Positions 15,777-22,729 of a DNA stretch of 24,145 bases are shown here, one piece after another. Within the stretch, counting starts at the first letter, position 1. Each line of letters begins with the position of its first letter. A program made the position numbers and the translations under genes. Source of the DNA: Sulfurimonas sp. (GTDB lineage: Bacteria > Campylobacterota > Campylobacteria > Campylobacterales > Sulfurimonadaceae); NCBI GenBank assembly GCA_021157485.1, contig JAGGWO010000181.1, positions 1-24,145 on the forward strand, given 5' to 3'. Under the pieces are notes generated by a model, which was given only the letters and a program-made list of their open reading frames with translations, was not told the DNA's origin and searched no databases.

Positions 15777-16271
15777 TTAAATCCAAAATGATAAGAACTC
15801 ATCTCTTTGATCATTATCATCTACTATTATATCTATCATCTCACGTACTGCACCATCTCCACCACTGTAAGAGAGAACTGTTTTAACTATTGATTGTATC
15901 TCTTTAACACCATCCTGTGGAGTAAAGCTTCTTCCTACCATCTTGAGCATATTATAATCATTCAAATCATCGCCAATAGCACCCACTTCGTAAAACTTTA
16001 AACCAAGTGCTTCTACTAACTCTTTTAAAACTCTATCTTTGTCTTTAACACCTTGAAAAAGATGCTGTATGCCGAGTTCCTCAGCACGCTTTTTGACTAT
16101 ATTAGATTGACGACCTGTAATAATGGCAACTTGATTACCCATTCTTATCCATGTAGCTATTGCTAGTCCATCTTTTACATTAAAATTCTTACTCTCAACA
16201 CCATCAGATGAGTAGATTATTTTTCCATCGGTCAGACAACCGTCTACATCCAAAACAATTAACTTAATCAT
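15777..16271 (-). CDS. kdsC: Kdo-8-phosphate phosphatase KdsC
   Basis: 164 residues of the HAD superfamily type C0 (no cap domain). Motif I is DVDGCLTDG (8-16), motif II ITGRQS and motif IV GDDLND, with a conserved lysine between. KdsC hydrolyses 3-deoxy-D-manno-octulosonate 8-phosphate to Kdo for the LPS inner core. The ATG overlaps the hisB stop (ATGA, 16268-16271). Its stop overlaps the ribosome site of lptC. Position just ahead of lptC and lptA supports KdsC over related HAD phosphatases. Confidence 0.93.
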   Translation of the reverse strand: MIKLIVLDVDGCLTDGKIIYSSDGVESKNFNVKDGLAIATWIRMGNQVAIITGRQSNIVKKRAEELGIQHLFQGVKDKDRVLKELVEALGLKFYEVGAIGDDLNDYNMLKMVGRSFTPQDGVKEIQSIVKTVLSYSGGDGAVREMIDIIVDDNDQRDEFLSFWI

Positions 16272-16840
16272 AAAACGTCTTTAGTACTTGGAATTCCAAC
16301 TCTATCATTTTTAGTCGTAGCTCTTCTTATAGCAACCGCAACTGACTTAAACGCAGCCTCTATTATATGGTGCTTATTTTTACCACGAAGCTCTATAATA
16401 TGTGCACTTATTTTAGAGTTAAGAATAAAAGCTCTAAAAAACTCTTCAACAAGTTCGCTGTCAAATTGCCCTACTTTGCCGGCTACATTCAACTCATAAA
16501 TTAAAAAAGGACGGTTACTTAAGTCTAAATCACAAGATACACAAGCTTCATCCATAACAATATTTGCACTTCCAAAACGTTCCATATTTTTCACAGGATA
16601 TATAGCTTCTGCTAAAAGTGAACCAAGGACAATACCTACATCTTCAACACTATGATGGTCATCTATATGAGTATCACCTTTACAGCTTATATCTAAGTCT
16701 ATTAAAGAGTGTTTTGAGAAACTCTCTAGCATATGGTCTAAAAATCCAACACCTGTACTTATCTTACTCTTACCAGTGCCGTTTAAATCTAATGAAATAG
16801 TTATATCTGTCTCTTTTGTTGTTCTTGTTTTAGTTATCAT
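16268..16840 (-). CDS. hisB: Imidazoleglycerol-phosphate dehydratase HisB
   Basis: 190 residues, the monofunctional form without the histidinol-phosphatase domain of enterobacteria. The paired metal-binding His/Glu clusters of the two half-domains are clear: FLDHMLESFSKHS and DDHHSVEDVG in the first, EEFFRAF and KNKHHIIEAAFKSVA in the second. It dehydrates imidazole glycerol phosphate to imidazole acetol phosphate in histidine synthesis. A GAGGG ribosome site precedes the ATG closely. It lies 1 base after rlpA and overlaps kdsC. No other his genes are in the window. Confidence 0.96.
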   Translation of the reverse strand: MITKTRTTKETDITISLDLNGTGKSKISTGVGFLDHMLESFSKHSLIDLDISCKGDTHIDDHHSVEDVGIVLGSLLAEAIYPVKNMERFGSANIVMDEACVSCDLDLSNRPFLIYELNVAGKVGQFDSELVEEFFRAFILNSKISAHIIELRGKNKHHIIEAAFKSVAVAIRRATTKNDRVGIPSTKDVL

Positions 16841-16841
16841 A

Positions 16842-17663
16842 TTATCCCTCTCTTACTATAAATGCTCTAGTGAAAACACCTTGAGCTTTGTAATCTCTTG
16901 CTTCTTGCTCACTTTTAAAACCTTTTAGCCATACCTTGAACATTCTGCCATTCTCACCCTCGGTATCTTTAATTATAGTTTTATATCCATCAGTATTGTT
17001 ATACTTCTCTTGTGTAGCAAGAGCACCTTCTATTTTTGAAAAAGAAGCTATCTGTAGTGCAAAATTTCCTATAGCTTTTTTTTGAGGAGCTTTCTTTAGC
17101 ACTTTAGCACTCTGTATACCTCTTTGGTTTTTTGTTTGAAAACCTAGTATTTCAATAGTTACAGGAGCAGTTCCATGTCCAACCATATTTATTTTACCAG
17201 CTGCTTGCTTTGATAAATCTATGATTCTTGTAGCAACAAATGGACCTCTATCATTGATTCTCACTACAGTACTTAGACCATTACGCTTGTTAGTTACTTT
17301 TACGATTGTATTCATAGGTAGAGTTTTATGTGCTGCTGTCATAGCCCACATACTATATCGCTCACCGTTTGATGTGAGTTTTCCATGAAAATTAGGTCCA
17401 TACCAACTAGCATTACCTTTAAATCTATCGCCAACACTTACTACTGTAGGATGATATCTAATCCCACGTATAACATAAGGTCTCATCGTCGGATGCGAGT
17501 ATGTCTTTTTATCCATAGTTCGACTGTGATGTTTAGAGTTTGAAGAGTATGTCTCTTTTTCTTGTTTATAATCGTAGTTTTGATAGGTGCGCTTTCCTCT
17601 TGTACTACAACCGCTAAAAGCGGCAAGTACAACTATAAGCGATAAAATATAAATCTTACTCAT
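16842..17663 (-). CDS. rlpA: RlpA-type lytic transglycosylase lipoprotein with SPOR domain
   Basis: 273 residues. The lipobox FSGC puts the lipidated cysteine at residue 19. A low-complexity, Tyr/Lys/Ser-rich linker follows, then a double-psi beta-barrel: GNASWYGPNFHGKLTSNGERY, MTAAHKTLP and VRINDRGPFVATRIIDLS, with the catalytic Asp in NDRGP. The C-terminal about 75 residues (NFALQIASFSKIEGALATQEKY to AFIVREG) form a SPOR domain that binds denuded septal glycan. RlpA cleaves such glycans and assists daughter-cell separation. The ATG lies inside the 3' end of the upstream MltD-like gene (8-base overlap), so the two wall hydrolases are made together. Confidence 0.92.
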   Translation of the reverse strand: MSKIYILSLIVVLAAFSGCSTRGKRTYQNYDYKQEKETYSSNSKHHSRTMDKKTYSHPTMRPYVIRGIRYHPTVVSVGDRFKGNASWYGPNFHGKLTSNGERYSMWAMTAAHKTLPMNTIVKVTNKRNGLSTVVRINDRGPFVATRIIDLSKQAAGKINMVGHGTAPVTIEILGFQTKNQRGIQSAKVLKKAPQKKAIGNFALQIASFSKIEGALATQEKYNNTDGYKTIIKDTEGENGRMFKVWLKGFKSEQEARDYKAQGVFTRAFIVREG

Positions 17664-18882
17664 AAATTTTTAACCTATCTCCTATTTTTATAAGTGATCC
17701 ATTAAGGTGATTTTGAAGTTTTATATTTTGTATACTCACTTTAAATACTTTAGAAATAGATTCTAGAGAATCCCCTCTCTTAACCATATAGTAATGCCTA
17801 GAGTTGATTTTTTTAGTATTTTTACCAATAATAGGAATAATAAGCTTTTGTTTTAACTTAAGTCTATTAGATTTGAGTTTATTAAAATCTTTTATTACTT
17901 TGTATGAAACCCCATATTTTTTACCGATATAAGAAAGATTATCTCCACTAGTTACAACATGCACTCTGTATATATTTTTTATAGGCTCAGAATAGTACTT
18001 TTGTTTAAATTCTGAAAGTTTAATGTATGGAATATAAATATCATAACCTTTAGAGTAAGGTGGTACGAAGTCATACTTTAAGTGTCTGTTTAACTTTTGC
18101 AAATCTTTTAGAGGAATATCGATTAAAGAAGCAACTCTTTTTAAAGACTCTCCGCCTGAAAGTTTCACTGTTGCAATTGGGTATGCATTTGCACGATTTA
18201 AAAGATATCCATACTCACTTGAGAGTAAAAATTGTTCATCTGTACCAATGAGAGCAAGCGCTACAATTTTTCTGATGTAAAATCTACTCTCTCTTGGAAT
18301 ATATTTTTTCTTAGCGTTAAGTAAAACTTTTAAATCATCAGTTCCTGCTTTTTTAATAGCACTATTTAATTTACCACCACCACAGTTATAAGCAATAGCT
18401 GCTAAATACCACTTACCAAATCTTTTGTGAAGAGCTGAAAGATACTTTGCTGCTGCTTCTGTTGATTTAATAAGATCACGTCTCTCATCTACGTATTCAT
18501 CAATCTGAAGTTTGTAATGCTTGCCCGTACGAGGCATAAATTGCCAAAGTCCTGATGCTCTTTTTTTTGAATATGCTCTAGTTGAGAAGTTTGACTCGGC
18601 CATAGCAAGATATAAAAATTCTTGAGGGATTTCATATTTAGTAAGTATATTTTTAATCGCAGGAATAAAAAGATAAGCATCTTTCATTGCTTTAAAGAAA
18701 AGTCTATTCTTTATCGTAGTATTATTTTTTAGTCTCATATTATTCATAACTGGGTCATACATAAATGATGGCTCAATATCAAAAGACCCTAAAAGTGCAA
18801 GCTCTTTGTTATAGTTTGATACATATGTTAAATTCGCAAGAAGTAACATAGGAAAAAAAATGGTTAATAAATATTTAAACAT
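17656..18882 (-). CDS. MltD-like lytic transglycosylase with two LysM domains
   Basis: 408 residues from the ATG at 18882; a TTG two codons upstream (18888) is the alternative start. An N-terminal signal sequence (FKYLLTIFFPMLLLANL) leads to an SLT (family 1) domain with the catalytic glutamate E96 in LAMAESNFS, then ASGLWQFMPRTGKHYKL and AAIAYNCGGGKLNSAI. Two LysM glycan-binding repeats close the protein: YRVHVVTSGDNLSYIGKKYG to LIIPI, and HYYMVKRGDSLESISKVF to RLKIY. The architecture matches MltD, which cleaves peptidoglycan glycan strands to 1,6-anhydro ends. The ribosome site is weak. It is the first gene of the long envelope run and overlaps rlpA. Confidence 0.92.
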   Translation of the reverse strand: MFKYLLTIFFPMLLLANLTYVSNYNKELALLGSFDIEPSFMYDPVMNNMRLKNNTTIKNRLFFKAMKDAYLFIPAIKNILTKYEIPQEFLYLAMAESNFSTRAYSKKRASGLWQFMPRTGKHYKLQIDEYVDERRDLIKSTEAAAKYLSALHKRFGKWYLAAIAYNCGGGKLNSAIKKAGTDDLKVLLNAKKKYIPRESRFYIRKIVALALIGTDEQFLLSSEYGYLLNRANAYPIATVKLSGGESLKRVASLIDIPLKDLQKLNRHLKYDFVPPYSKGYDIYIPYIKLSEFKQKYYSEPIKNIYRVHVVTSGDNLSYIGKKYGVSYKVIKDFNKLKSNRLKLKQKLIIPIIGKNTKKINSRHYYMVKRGDSLESISKVFKVSIQNIKLQNHLNGSLIKIGDRLKIYE

Positions 18883-18914
18883 ATACAACTTTTTATTTTA
18901 AATTTAAGAGTTAG

Positions 18915-18920
18915 ATTCTA
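18915..18920 (-). promoter_or_regulatory. Possible -10 box (TAGAAT) for the envelope operon
   Basis: In the 98-base gap between tatD and the MltD-like gene, the minus strand reads TAGAAT 32 bases before the ATG at 18882. No clear -35 box is seen. This is the only promoter-like site upstream of the ten-gene run, so the support is partly positional. Confidence 0.3.
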
Positions 18921-18980
18921 TCCAAAACTTCATTAAATTTCGATATAAATTGCTAAAAGCCAAAGAAAAACTACTTAATA

Positions 18981-19757
18981 TTAAGAAATATGAAACAGTT
19001 TTAGGGCATTCGCTGTAGTTGTATTTTTAATATTTTTCAGTGGAATATCCAAGAGTTCTGACATTTTTTGAGCTACAAATGTTGTATATAAAGGCTCGTT
19101 TCTCTCTCCACGATGAGGCACCGGAGTCAAGTATGGTCCATCAGTTTCTATGATTAACTTCTCATAAGGGATTTTAGGAAGTACATTTACAAGCTTCTTT
19201 GCGTTTTTAAATGTCAAAACGCCCCCTATTCCAAAGTAAAATCCATTATTCGCAAGACTTAAAAGCTCTTCGTCTGCGTTATAACAGTGCAAGACACCAC
19301 CAACTTCACCAGCATTATGCTTCAAGAGTAACTCTTTAGAATCACGTGAGGCATCACGTATATGAATAATTAAAGGCTTTTGATACTTTTTTGCCAACTC
19401 TATTTGAGCTATAAAAACCTCTTTTTGTCTGCGTTTCTCTGCATCTTTTTCTTCATCTGAGCCTTCAAGTCTAAAGTAATCAAGTCCACACTCACCAATA
19501 GCTACACATTTTTCATGAGAAACATATTTATCAAATACTAAGTCCTCAAAAGAGCCCATATCGTAAGGATGCACACCAACAGCAAAATAAACATCACTAT
19601 ACTTTTCAGCTATTTCTACCGCTCTTTCAAGTGTTGATGGATCAGCGCCAGGTATGATAAACCTCTTCACCCCTCCCTCTCTAGCACGATTTAGAACCTC
19701 GTCTAAATCTTCATCATATCTTTTATCATCTAAGTGAATATGCGAATCAATTATCAT
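18981..19757 (-). CDS. tatD: TatD-family metal-dependent deoxyribonuclease
   Basis: 258 residues of the amidohydrolase-like TatD family. Metal ligands are in the expected places: H6-x-H8 (DSHIHLD), E89 (IGECGLDY), H132 (IIHIRDA), H157 (LHCYNA) and D206 (ETDGPYL). Members act as 3'-5' exonucleases in DNA repair or as D-aminoacyl-tRNA-type hydrolases; TatD is not part of Tat export. The ATG follows AAAGAG and lies 11 bases inside the end of a small membrane-protein ORF that itself overlaps recN. The order is recN, small ORF, tatD. Confidence 0.93.
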   Translation of the reverse strand: MIIDSHIHLDDKRYDEDLDEVLNRAREGGVKRFIIPGADPSTLERAVEIAEKYSDVYFAVGVHPYDMGSFEDLVFDKYVSHEKCVAIGECGLDYFRLEGSDEEKDAEKRRQKEVFIAQIELAKKYQKPLIIHIRDASRDSKELLLKHNAGEVGGVLHCYNADEELLSLANNGFYFGIGGVLTFKNAKKLVNVLPKIPYEKLIIETDGPYLTPVPHRGERNEPLYTTFVAQKMSELLDIPLKNIKNTTTANALKLFHIS

Positions 19758-19917
19758 CTTTTTTCTCTTTTAATTTTTTAACAAATAGTATATTTTTTAT
19801 CATCAAATATATAAAAAACAGCGAGACTAAAAGTGAGCCAGCTGCTAGAAGGAACTCCCCAGCATGATAAAAATTAAATGCGAGGATTAAACCAAGTATA
19901 GAAATTATGAAACACAT
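19747..19917 (-). CDS. Small membrane protein of 56 residues between recN and tatD
   Basis: This is a short frame not normally called. It begins MCFIISILGLILAFNF, then YHAGEFLLAAGSLLVSLFFI, and ends in a lysine-rich tail (VKKLKEKKDDN). It predicts two transmembrane helices (about residues 3-17 and 22-40) with a positively charged C-terminus. A near-perfect ribosome site GGAGG (19925-19929) sits 7 bases before the ATG, inside the recN coding end. The frame overlaps the recN stop by 13 bases and the tatD start by 11 bases, filling the gap between the two genes completely. I recognise no family. Coding status is supported by the ribosome site, hydrophobic pattern and tiling fit. Confidence 0.68.
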   Translation of the reverse strand: MCFIISILGLILAFNFYHAGEFLLAAGSLLVSLFFIYLMIKNILFVKKLKEKKDDN

Positions 19918-21449
19918 CTATTAGCCTCCAGCAGCTCTTTTGCAAACTTTTTAGCCTCATCTGAAACGCTTTCACCACTTATGATTCTAGCTATCTCATC
20001 TATCTTTTCATCAAAGCTAAGTTCTTTTGTTAGTGATATATTACCATCTTTATAAACTAAAAAGTGCTGATCCCCCATAGAAGTAAGCTGTGGCTGATGA
20101 GAAATAACAAAAATCTGAAAATGCTTAGAGAGCTGACGAAGTACACGTGCCACACTCATAGACTCTTCACCACTTAGATTTGCATCTATCTCATCAAGCA
20201 TCAAAACACCACCATTTTGGTTCATAAACTCTGATTTGAGTGCTAAAATAGCTAAACGCAGTCTGTTGAACTCACCAGTACTTATTTTTGAGAGTTCTGT
20301 TTCATTTAGTTTTATAGAGAGTTTATCAACTCCAAGTTCCGTATACTCAACATTTCCAAGGGTAACCTCTGCATCTCGTAAATATAAATCACTTAGATAT
20401 CTGTTTAAATCACTCTCAAATGATTTAAGCTCTGCGTTTCTCATGCTTGTAAGTCTAGTAGCCAACTCTTCAAGCTCTACACTTAACTTCTCATACCTAA
20501 CTTCTAGATCCCCTTTAGTCATCTCAATATTCTCATATTTTGCAAGCTCTATCTTCTTTTGCTCCTTGTACGCTAACGCCTCTTCTATACTTCCATACCT
20601 GCGTTTAAGTCCACTAAGCTCTTCTATGCGATTTAAAATATCTTCTACATCTATATCATCTAGTGCTGAAAACCTCTCCTCTGCACTATCCAACACAGCT
20701 CTAAGTTCATTCATAGCGTCATCAAAGAAAGCGCTATCATTCTCTAAACTTCCAAGAGCACCTGAGACATGATGTTCAAAGTTAAATATCTCATTTGCAG
20801 CTGAGATATGCTCCAACACCTTTTCTTTTTTGGATAGCTCTTTTTTAATTTTGATTAACTCTTCATCTTCACCTGCGTTTGGATTAATATCTTCTATCTT
20901 TTTTATCTCAAACGCAGCGAACTCTTTAAGTTCAACTATCTTTCTCTCTTCTTCTTCTATTGTAAAAAGCTCTTGTTTTACTTTTTTATACTCTAAAAAA
21001 CCATTTTTATACTTATCTTTTATCTTTTTTAGTTTTTTAGTTTTAGACTCTATTCTATCATCTAAAATAGCAAGTAGATTCTCATTTTCAAAGTCACTGA
21101 AGTCCTTTAGGCTTAAATGTCTCAAGTATTTAGATGCAATAGAACCTATAGCCTTACGAGAAAGACTCTGATTATTTACGAAGTAACGTGACTTCTCTTT
21201 TTTAACATGCTTAAAGACATTTATATCATCATTTTCTATACCTATCTCATCTGCGTTTATATCCCAAGTAACACTAGATTCACACAGAGTCGCCTCACAA
21301 GAAGCCCCACCCAAAGAGGATAAAATAGAGTTTATAAGTATAGACTTACCACTACCACTAGGACCAGTAAATACAACTAACCCAGTGTTTAAGTTTAGTT
21401 CTGTTTCTTTAAAACTAAGATAATCTTTTAAGTAAAATCTCTCTATCAT
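19905..21449 (-). CDS. recN: DNA repair protein RecN (SMC-like ATPase)
   Basis: 514 residues, slightly shorter than the 550 or so of E. coli RecN. The Walker A loop GPSGSGKS is at 29-36. A long charged coiled-coil region follows (about residues 130-330, rich in KKEK, EELK and ELEELA). The ABC signature ISTGEFNRLRLAI and Walker B VLMLDEIDANLSGEES are near residues 380-425, then the H-loop VISHQPQL. RecN is recruited to DNA double-strand breaks and promotes recombinational repair. The ribosome site AAGGA lies 7 bases upstream and overlaps the end of the integrase remnant. The native upstream region has therefore been replaced by integron DNA, and any promoter must lie in or beyond that remnant. 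Confidence 0.94.
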   Translation of the reverse strand: MIERFYLKDYLSFKETELNLNTGLVVFTGPSGSGKSILINSILSSLGGASCEATLCESSVTWDINADEIGIENDDINVFKHVKKEKSRYFVNNQSLSRKAIGSIASKYLRHLSLKDFSDFENENLLAILDDRIESKTKKLKKIKDKYKNGFLEYKKVKQELFTIEEEERKIVELKEFAAFEIKKIEDINPNAGEDEELIKIKKELSKKEKVLEHISAANEIFNFEHHVSGALGSLENDSAFFDDAMNELRAVLDSAEERFSALDDIDVEDILNRIEELSGLKRRYGSIEEALAYKEQKKIELAKYENIEMTKGDLEVRYEKLSVELEELATRLTSMRNAELKSFESDLNRYLSDLYLRDAEVTLGNVEYTELGVDKLSIKLNETELSKISTGEFNRLRLAILALKSEFMNQNGGVLMLDEIDANLSGEESMSVARVLRQLSKHFQIFVISHQPQLTSMGDQHFLVYKDGNISLTKELSFDEKIDEIARIISGESVSDEAKKFAKELLEANRCVS

Positions 21450-21459
21450 TTTTCTTCCT

Positions 21460-21639
21460 TTAAAAATCTAACGGACTAATAACTTTAGCCTTATTCATCT
21501 CTGAAACAACGTGCGTATAAATCATAGTAGTTTTAACAGATTTATGCCCTAAAAGCTCTTGTATACTTCTTAAATCTATACCGGCTTGCAGTAAGTGTGT
21601 AGCGTATGAGTGTCTAAATATATGTGAAGTGACACTCAT
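21460..21639 (-). pseudogene. intI: Integron-type tyrosine recombinase, C-terminal remnant
   Basis: 59 residues remain, starting [20 protein letters not shown]. They contain box II with HIFRH (the HxxR of the active site, R9), LLGH (H32) and the tyrosine nucleophile Y41 in TTMIYTHV, ending in VISPLDF. The run TTMIYTHV plus a terminal SPLD is what integron integrases such as IntI1 show. XerC/D-type proteins differ at the end. Upstream in the same frame there are stops (TAA four codons before the ATG), and the N-terminal roughly 270 residues with the first catalytic Arg and Lys are absent. The product cannot recombine. The breakpoint at about 21640 coincides with an inverted repeat (21644-21651 with 21669-21676). 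Confidence 0.85.
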
Positions 21640-21835
21640 TTTTGATTGTTATTTTCATATATACCAATTAACAATCATCAAATCTTTAAGAATCATAAGG
21701 CATTTTTAAAGTAAATATGAGAATTATGTCATTTTGTCATTCTTTTAGATAATTACCTATAAATAACACTCATAAACTATGATAGTTAATTGTTTATTTT
21801 AAGTATCTTCTATATATAATGATATTGAATAAATA
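21640..21835. other. AT-rich spacer: former intI/attI region
   Basis: The 196 bases hold no ORF of note. They contain an 8-bp inverted repeat (GATTGTTA at 21644-21651, TAACAATC at 21669-21676) next to the integrase breakpoint and a promoter-like site near 21815. By position they should include what is left of attI, ending at the core GTTATCC (21836-21842). I could not recognise further attI elements. Confidence 0.45.
21815..21820 (+). promoter_or_regulatory. Candidate cassette promoter (Pc) -10 box TATAAT
   Basis: A TATAAT lies 16 bases before the first cassette core and reads into the array. TTGTTT at 21790-21795 is the only -35-like sequence and sits 19 bases away, which is long. The 98-residue cassette gene has no other visible promoter. 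Confidence 0.35.
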
Positions 21836-21857
21836 GTTATCCGCTCACTGCGTGACC

Positions 21858-21992
21858 GGATAACGGGGCGCGGGTTGAACACCCACTGGTCATCTGTCGC
21901 TCAGCGCCAAATGACAAGCGGGAGAAGCGAACAACCATCCATGAAAATAAATTTTCAAAAATGGCAGTCACTTACCCGCGCCCCCGTTAACT
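21858..21992 (+). other. attC site 1 (complete, 135 bases)
   Basis: R'' core GGATAAC (21858-21864) and R' core GTTAACT (21986-21992) flank long complementary arms. The left arm 21861-21875 pairs with 21974-21989 (TAACGGGGCGCGGGT against ACCCGCGCCCCCGTTA) with one bulged base, as in folded attC hairpins. Internal stems include GAAAAT/ATTTTC at 21943-21956. The unit 21837-21986 has almost nothing besides this site. Its first 28 bases form a second hairpin, TTATCCG and TCAC against GTGA and CGGATAA. Confidence 0.78.
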
Positions 21993-22010
21993 AACAAAAG
22001 GACTTTACCA

Positions 22011-22307
22011 ATGAAAATAAGAATAATAAGTGTTGAACCGATTAATGAACCTTCAGAAGTGAGAAATAAAATTTATCAATATTGGTCACAACCAATGCAA
22101 ATCATAAAAACTGACTTAGGTGATTTTGTAGACAGAAAAGCAGGGGTAAGTTATAAAAACTTTTGGAAAGCACCAGACTGGAGTATTTATGAAGGTAAAG
22201 AAATTGATATAACTGGTATTACCGACAAGGATGGTATTCTTATGGATGATTTTGATGTTGCTCATGAACATAGACTTTGGAATAGATGGATAAAACCATT
22301 AGAGTAA
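22011..22307 (+). CDS. Integron cassette protein of unknown function
   Basis: 98 residues beginning MKIRIISVEPINEPSEVRNK. It is a soluble, mixed-charge, tryptophan-rich protein (YQYWSQPMQI, FWKAPDWSIYEG, RLWNRWIKPLE) with no signal peptide or membrane helix. I recognise no family. The ribosome site AAAGGA (21997-22002) is 8 bases before the ATG and 11 bases inside the cassette boundary. The stop is 2 bases before the R'' core of its attC. This tight packing of one gene between core sites is typical for integron cassettes. No promoter is visible within the cassette, so expression would rely on readthrough from upstream. Confidence 0.75.
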   Translation: MKIRIISVEPINEPSEVRNKIYQYWSQPMQIIKTDLGDFVDRKAGVSYKNFWKAPDWSIYEGKEIDITGITDKDGILMDDFDVAHEHRLWNRWIKPLE

Positions 22308-22309
22308 AA

Positions 22310-22377
22310 AGTTAACAAAACATAGTAGCCGATAAATTTTCAAAGATGGCAGTCACTTACCCGCGCCCCCGTTAGCA
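22310..22377 (+). other. attC site 2 (68 bases, chimeric)
   Basis: R'' core AGTTAAC (22310-22316) and R' core GTTAGCA (22371-22377). The left part, 22313-22337, matches attC 3 (23106-23130) at 23 of 25 bases. The right part, 22332-22374, matches attC 1 (21947-21989) at 42 of 43 bases. The two arms are not complementary beyond the cores and GCC/GGC, so the site does not fold like attC 1. Confidence 0.72.
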
Positions 22378-22391
22378 TCCTTCAAACATTT

Positions 22392-22422
22392 AAGTTCTAA
22401 TAATGGGAACTTATTATATAAT
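22392..22422 (+). promoter_or_regulatory. higBA promoter with palindromic operator
   Basis: A perfect inverted repeat AAGTTC-N9-GAACTT (22392-22412) spans the expected -35 region and sits just before the -10 box TATAAT (22417-22422). The ATG of higB is at 22429, so the transcript would be leaderless. This is a likely autorepression site for HigA. The promoter lies inside the cassette, as is usual for toxin-antitoxin cassettes. Confidence 0.6.
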
Positions 22423-22428
22423 ACTTTC

Positions 22429-22728
22429 ATGAGAATAGTATCCAAAAAAACACTTAAAGATTTTTACGAACAATCAAAGTATAGTGATAGTAAAAACGCT
22501 TTAGAAGCTTGGCATAAAGAAGTTTTAAAACTTGATTGGAGTAATCCAAATGAGATTAAAGAGATGTATCGTAGTGCTAGTATTATCGGAGATACAAAAG
22601 TTGTTTTTAATATCGCAGGGAATAAATATAGATTGATAGTTACTATAAACTATTATGCAAAAATTGTATTTATTAAGTTTATAGGAACACACAAACAATA
22701 TGACAAAATAGATATAGAGGAGCTATAA
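22429..22728 (+). CDS. higB: HigB-type mRNA interferase toxin
   Basis: 99 residues matching the HigB toxin family (RelE/ParE fold). Visible features are MRIVSKKTLKDFYEQ at the start, ALEAWHKEV, W-S-N-P-N-EIKEMYRSASIIGDTKVVFNIAGNKYRLI, then the strand AKIVFIKFIGTHKQYDKI. HigB cleaves mRNA, often at the ribosome, unless bound by HigA. The toxin-first order followed 1 base later by the antitoxin is the HigBA arrangement. No Shine-Dalgarno sequence precedes the ATG; the -10 box ends 6 bases upstream, implying a leaderless mRNA. It lies in the third unit of the integron array, where toxin-antitoxin pairs commonly stabilise cassettes. Confidence 0.9.
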   Translation: MRIVSKKTLKDFYEQSKYSDSKNALEAWHKEVLKLDWSNPNEIKEMYRSASIIGDTKVVFNIAGNKYRLIVTINYYAKIVFIKFIGTHKQYDKIDIEEL

Positions 22729-22729
22729 G

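Noticed and set aside
20236..20772. 178-residue plus-strand ORF inside recN
   Set aside because: It is a serine/leucine-rich antisense shadow of the recN coiled-coil coding region. It has no ribosome site and no family resemblance, while recN motifs on the other strand are clear.
21836..21864. Rho-independent terminator at the hairpin GTTATCCG...CGGATAAC
   Set aside because: No T-run follows on either strand. The pairing is fully explained by the leading core and R'' core of an almost empty cassette.
21946..22377. CRISPR array from the repeated 43-base element
   Set aside because: Only two copies exist, 385 bases apart, separated by a gene. They are the right halves of attC sites.
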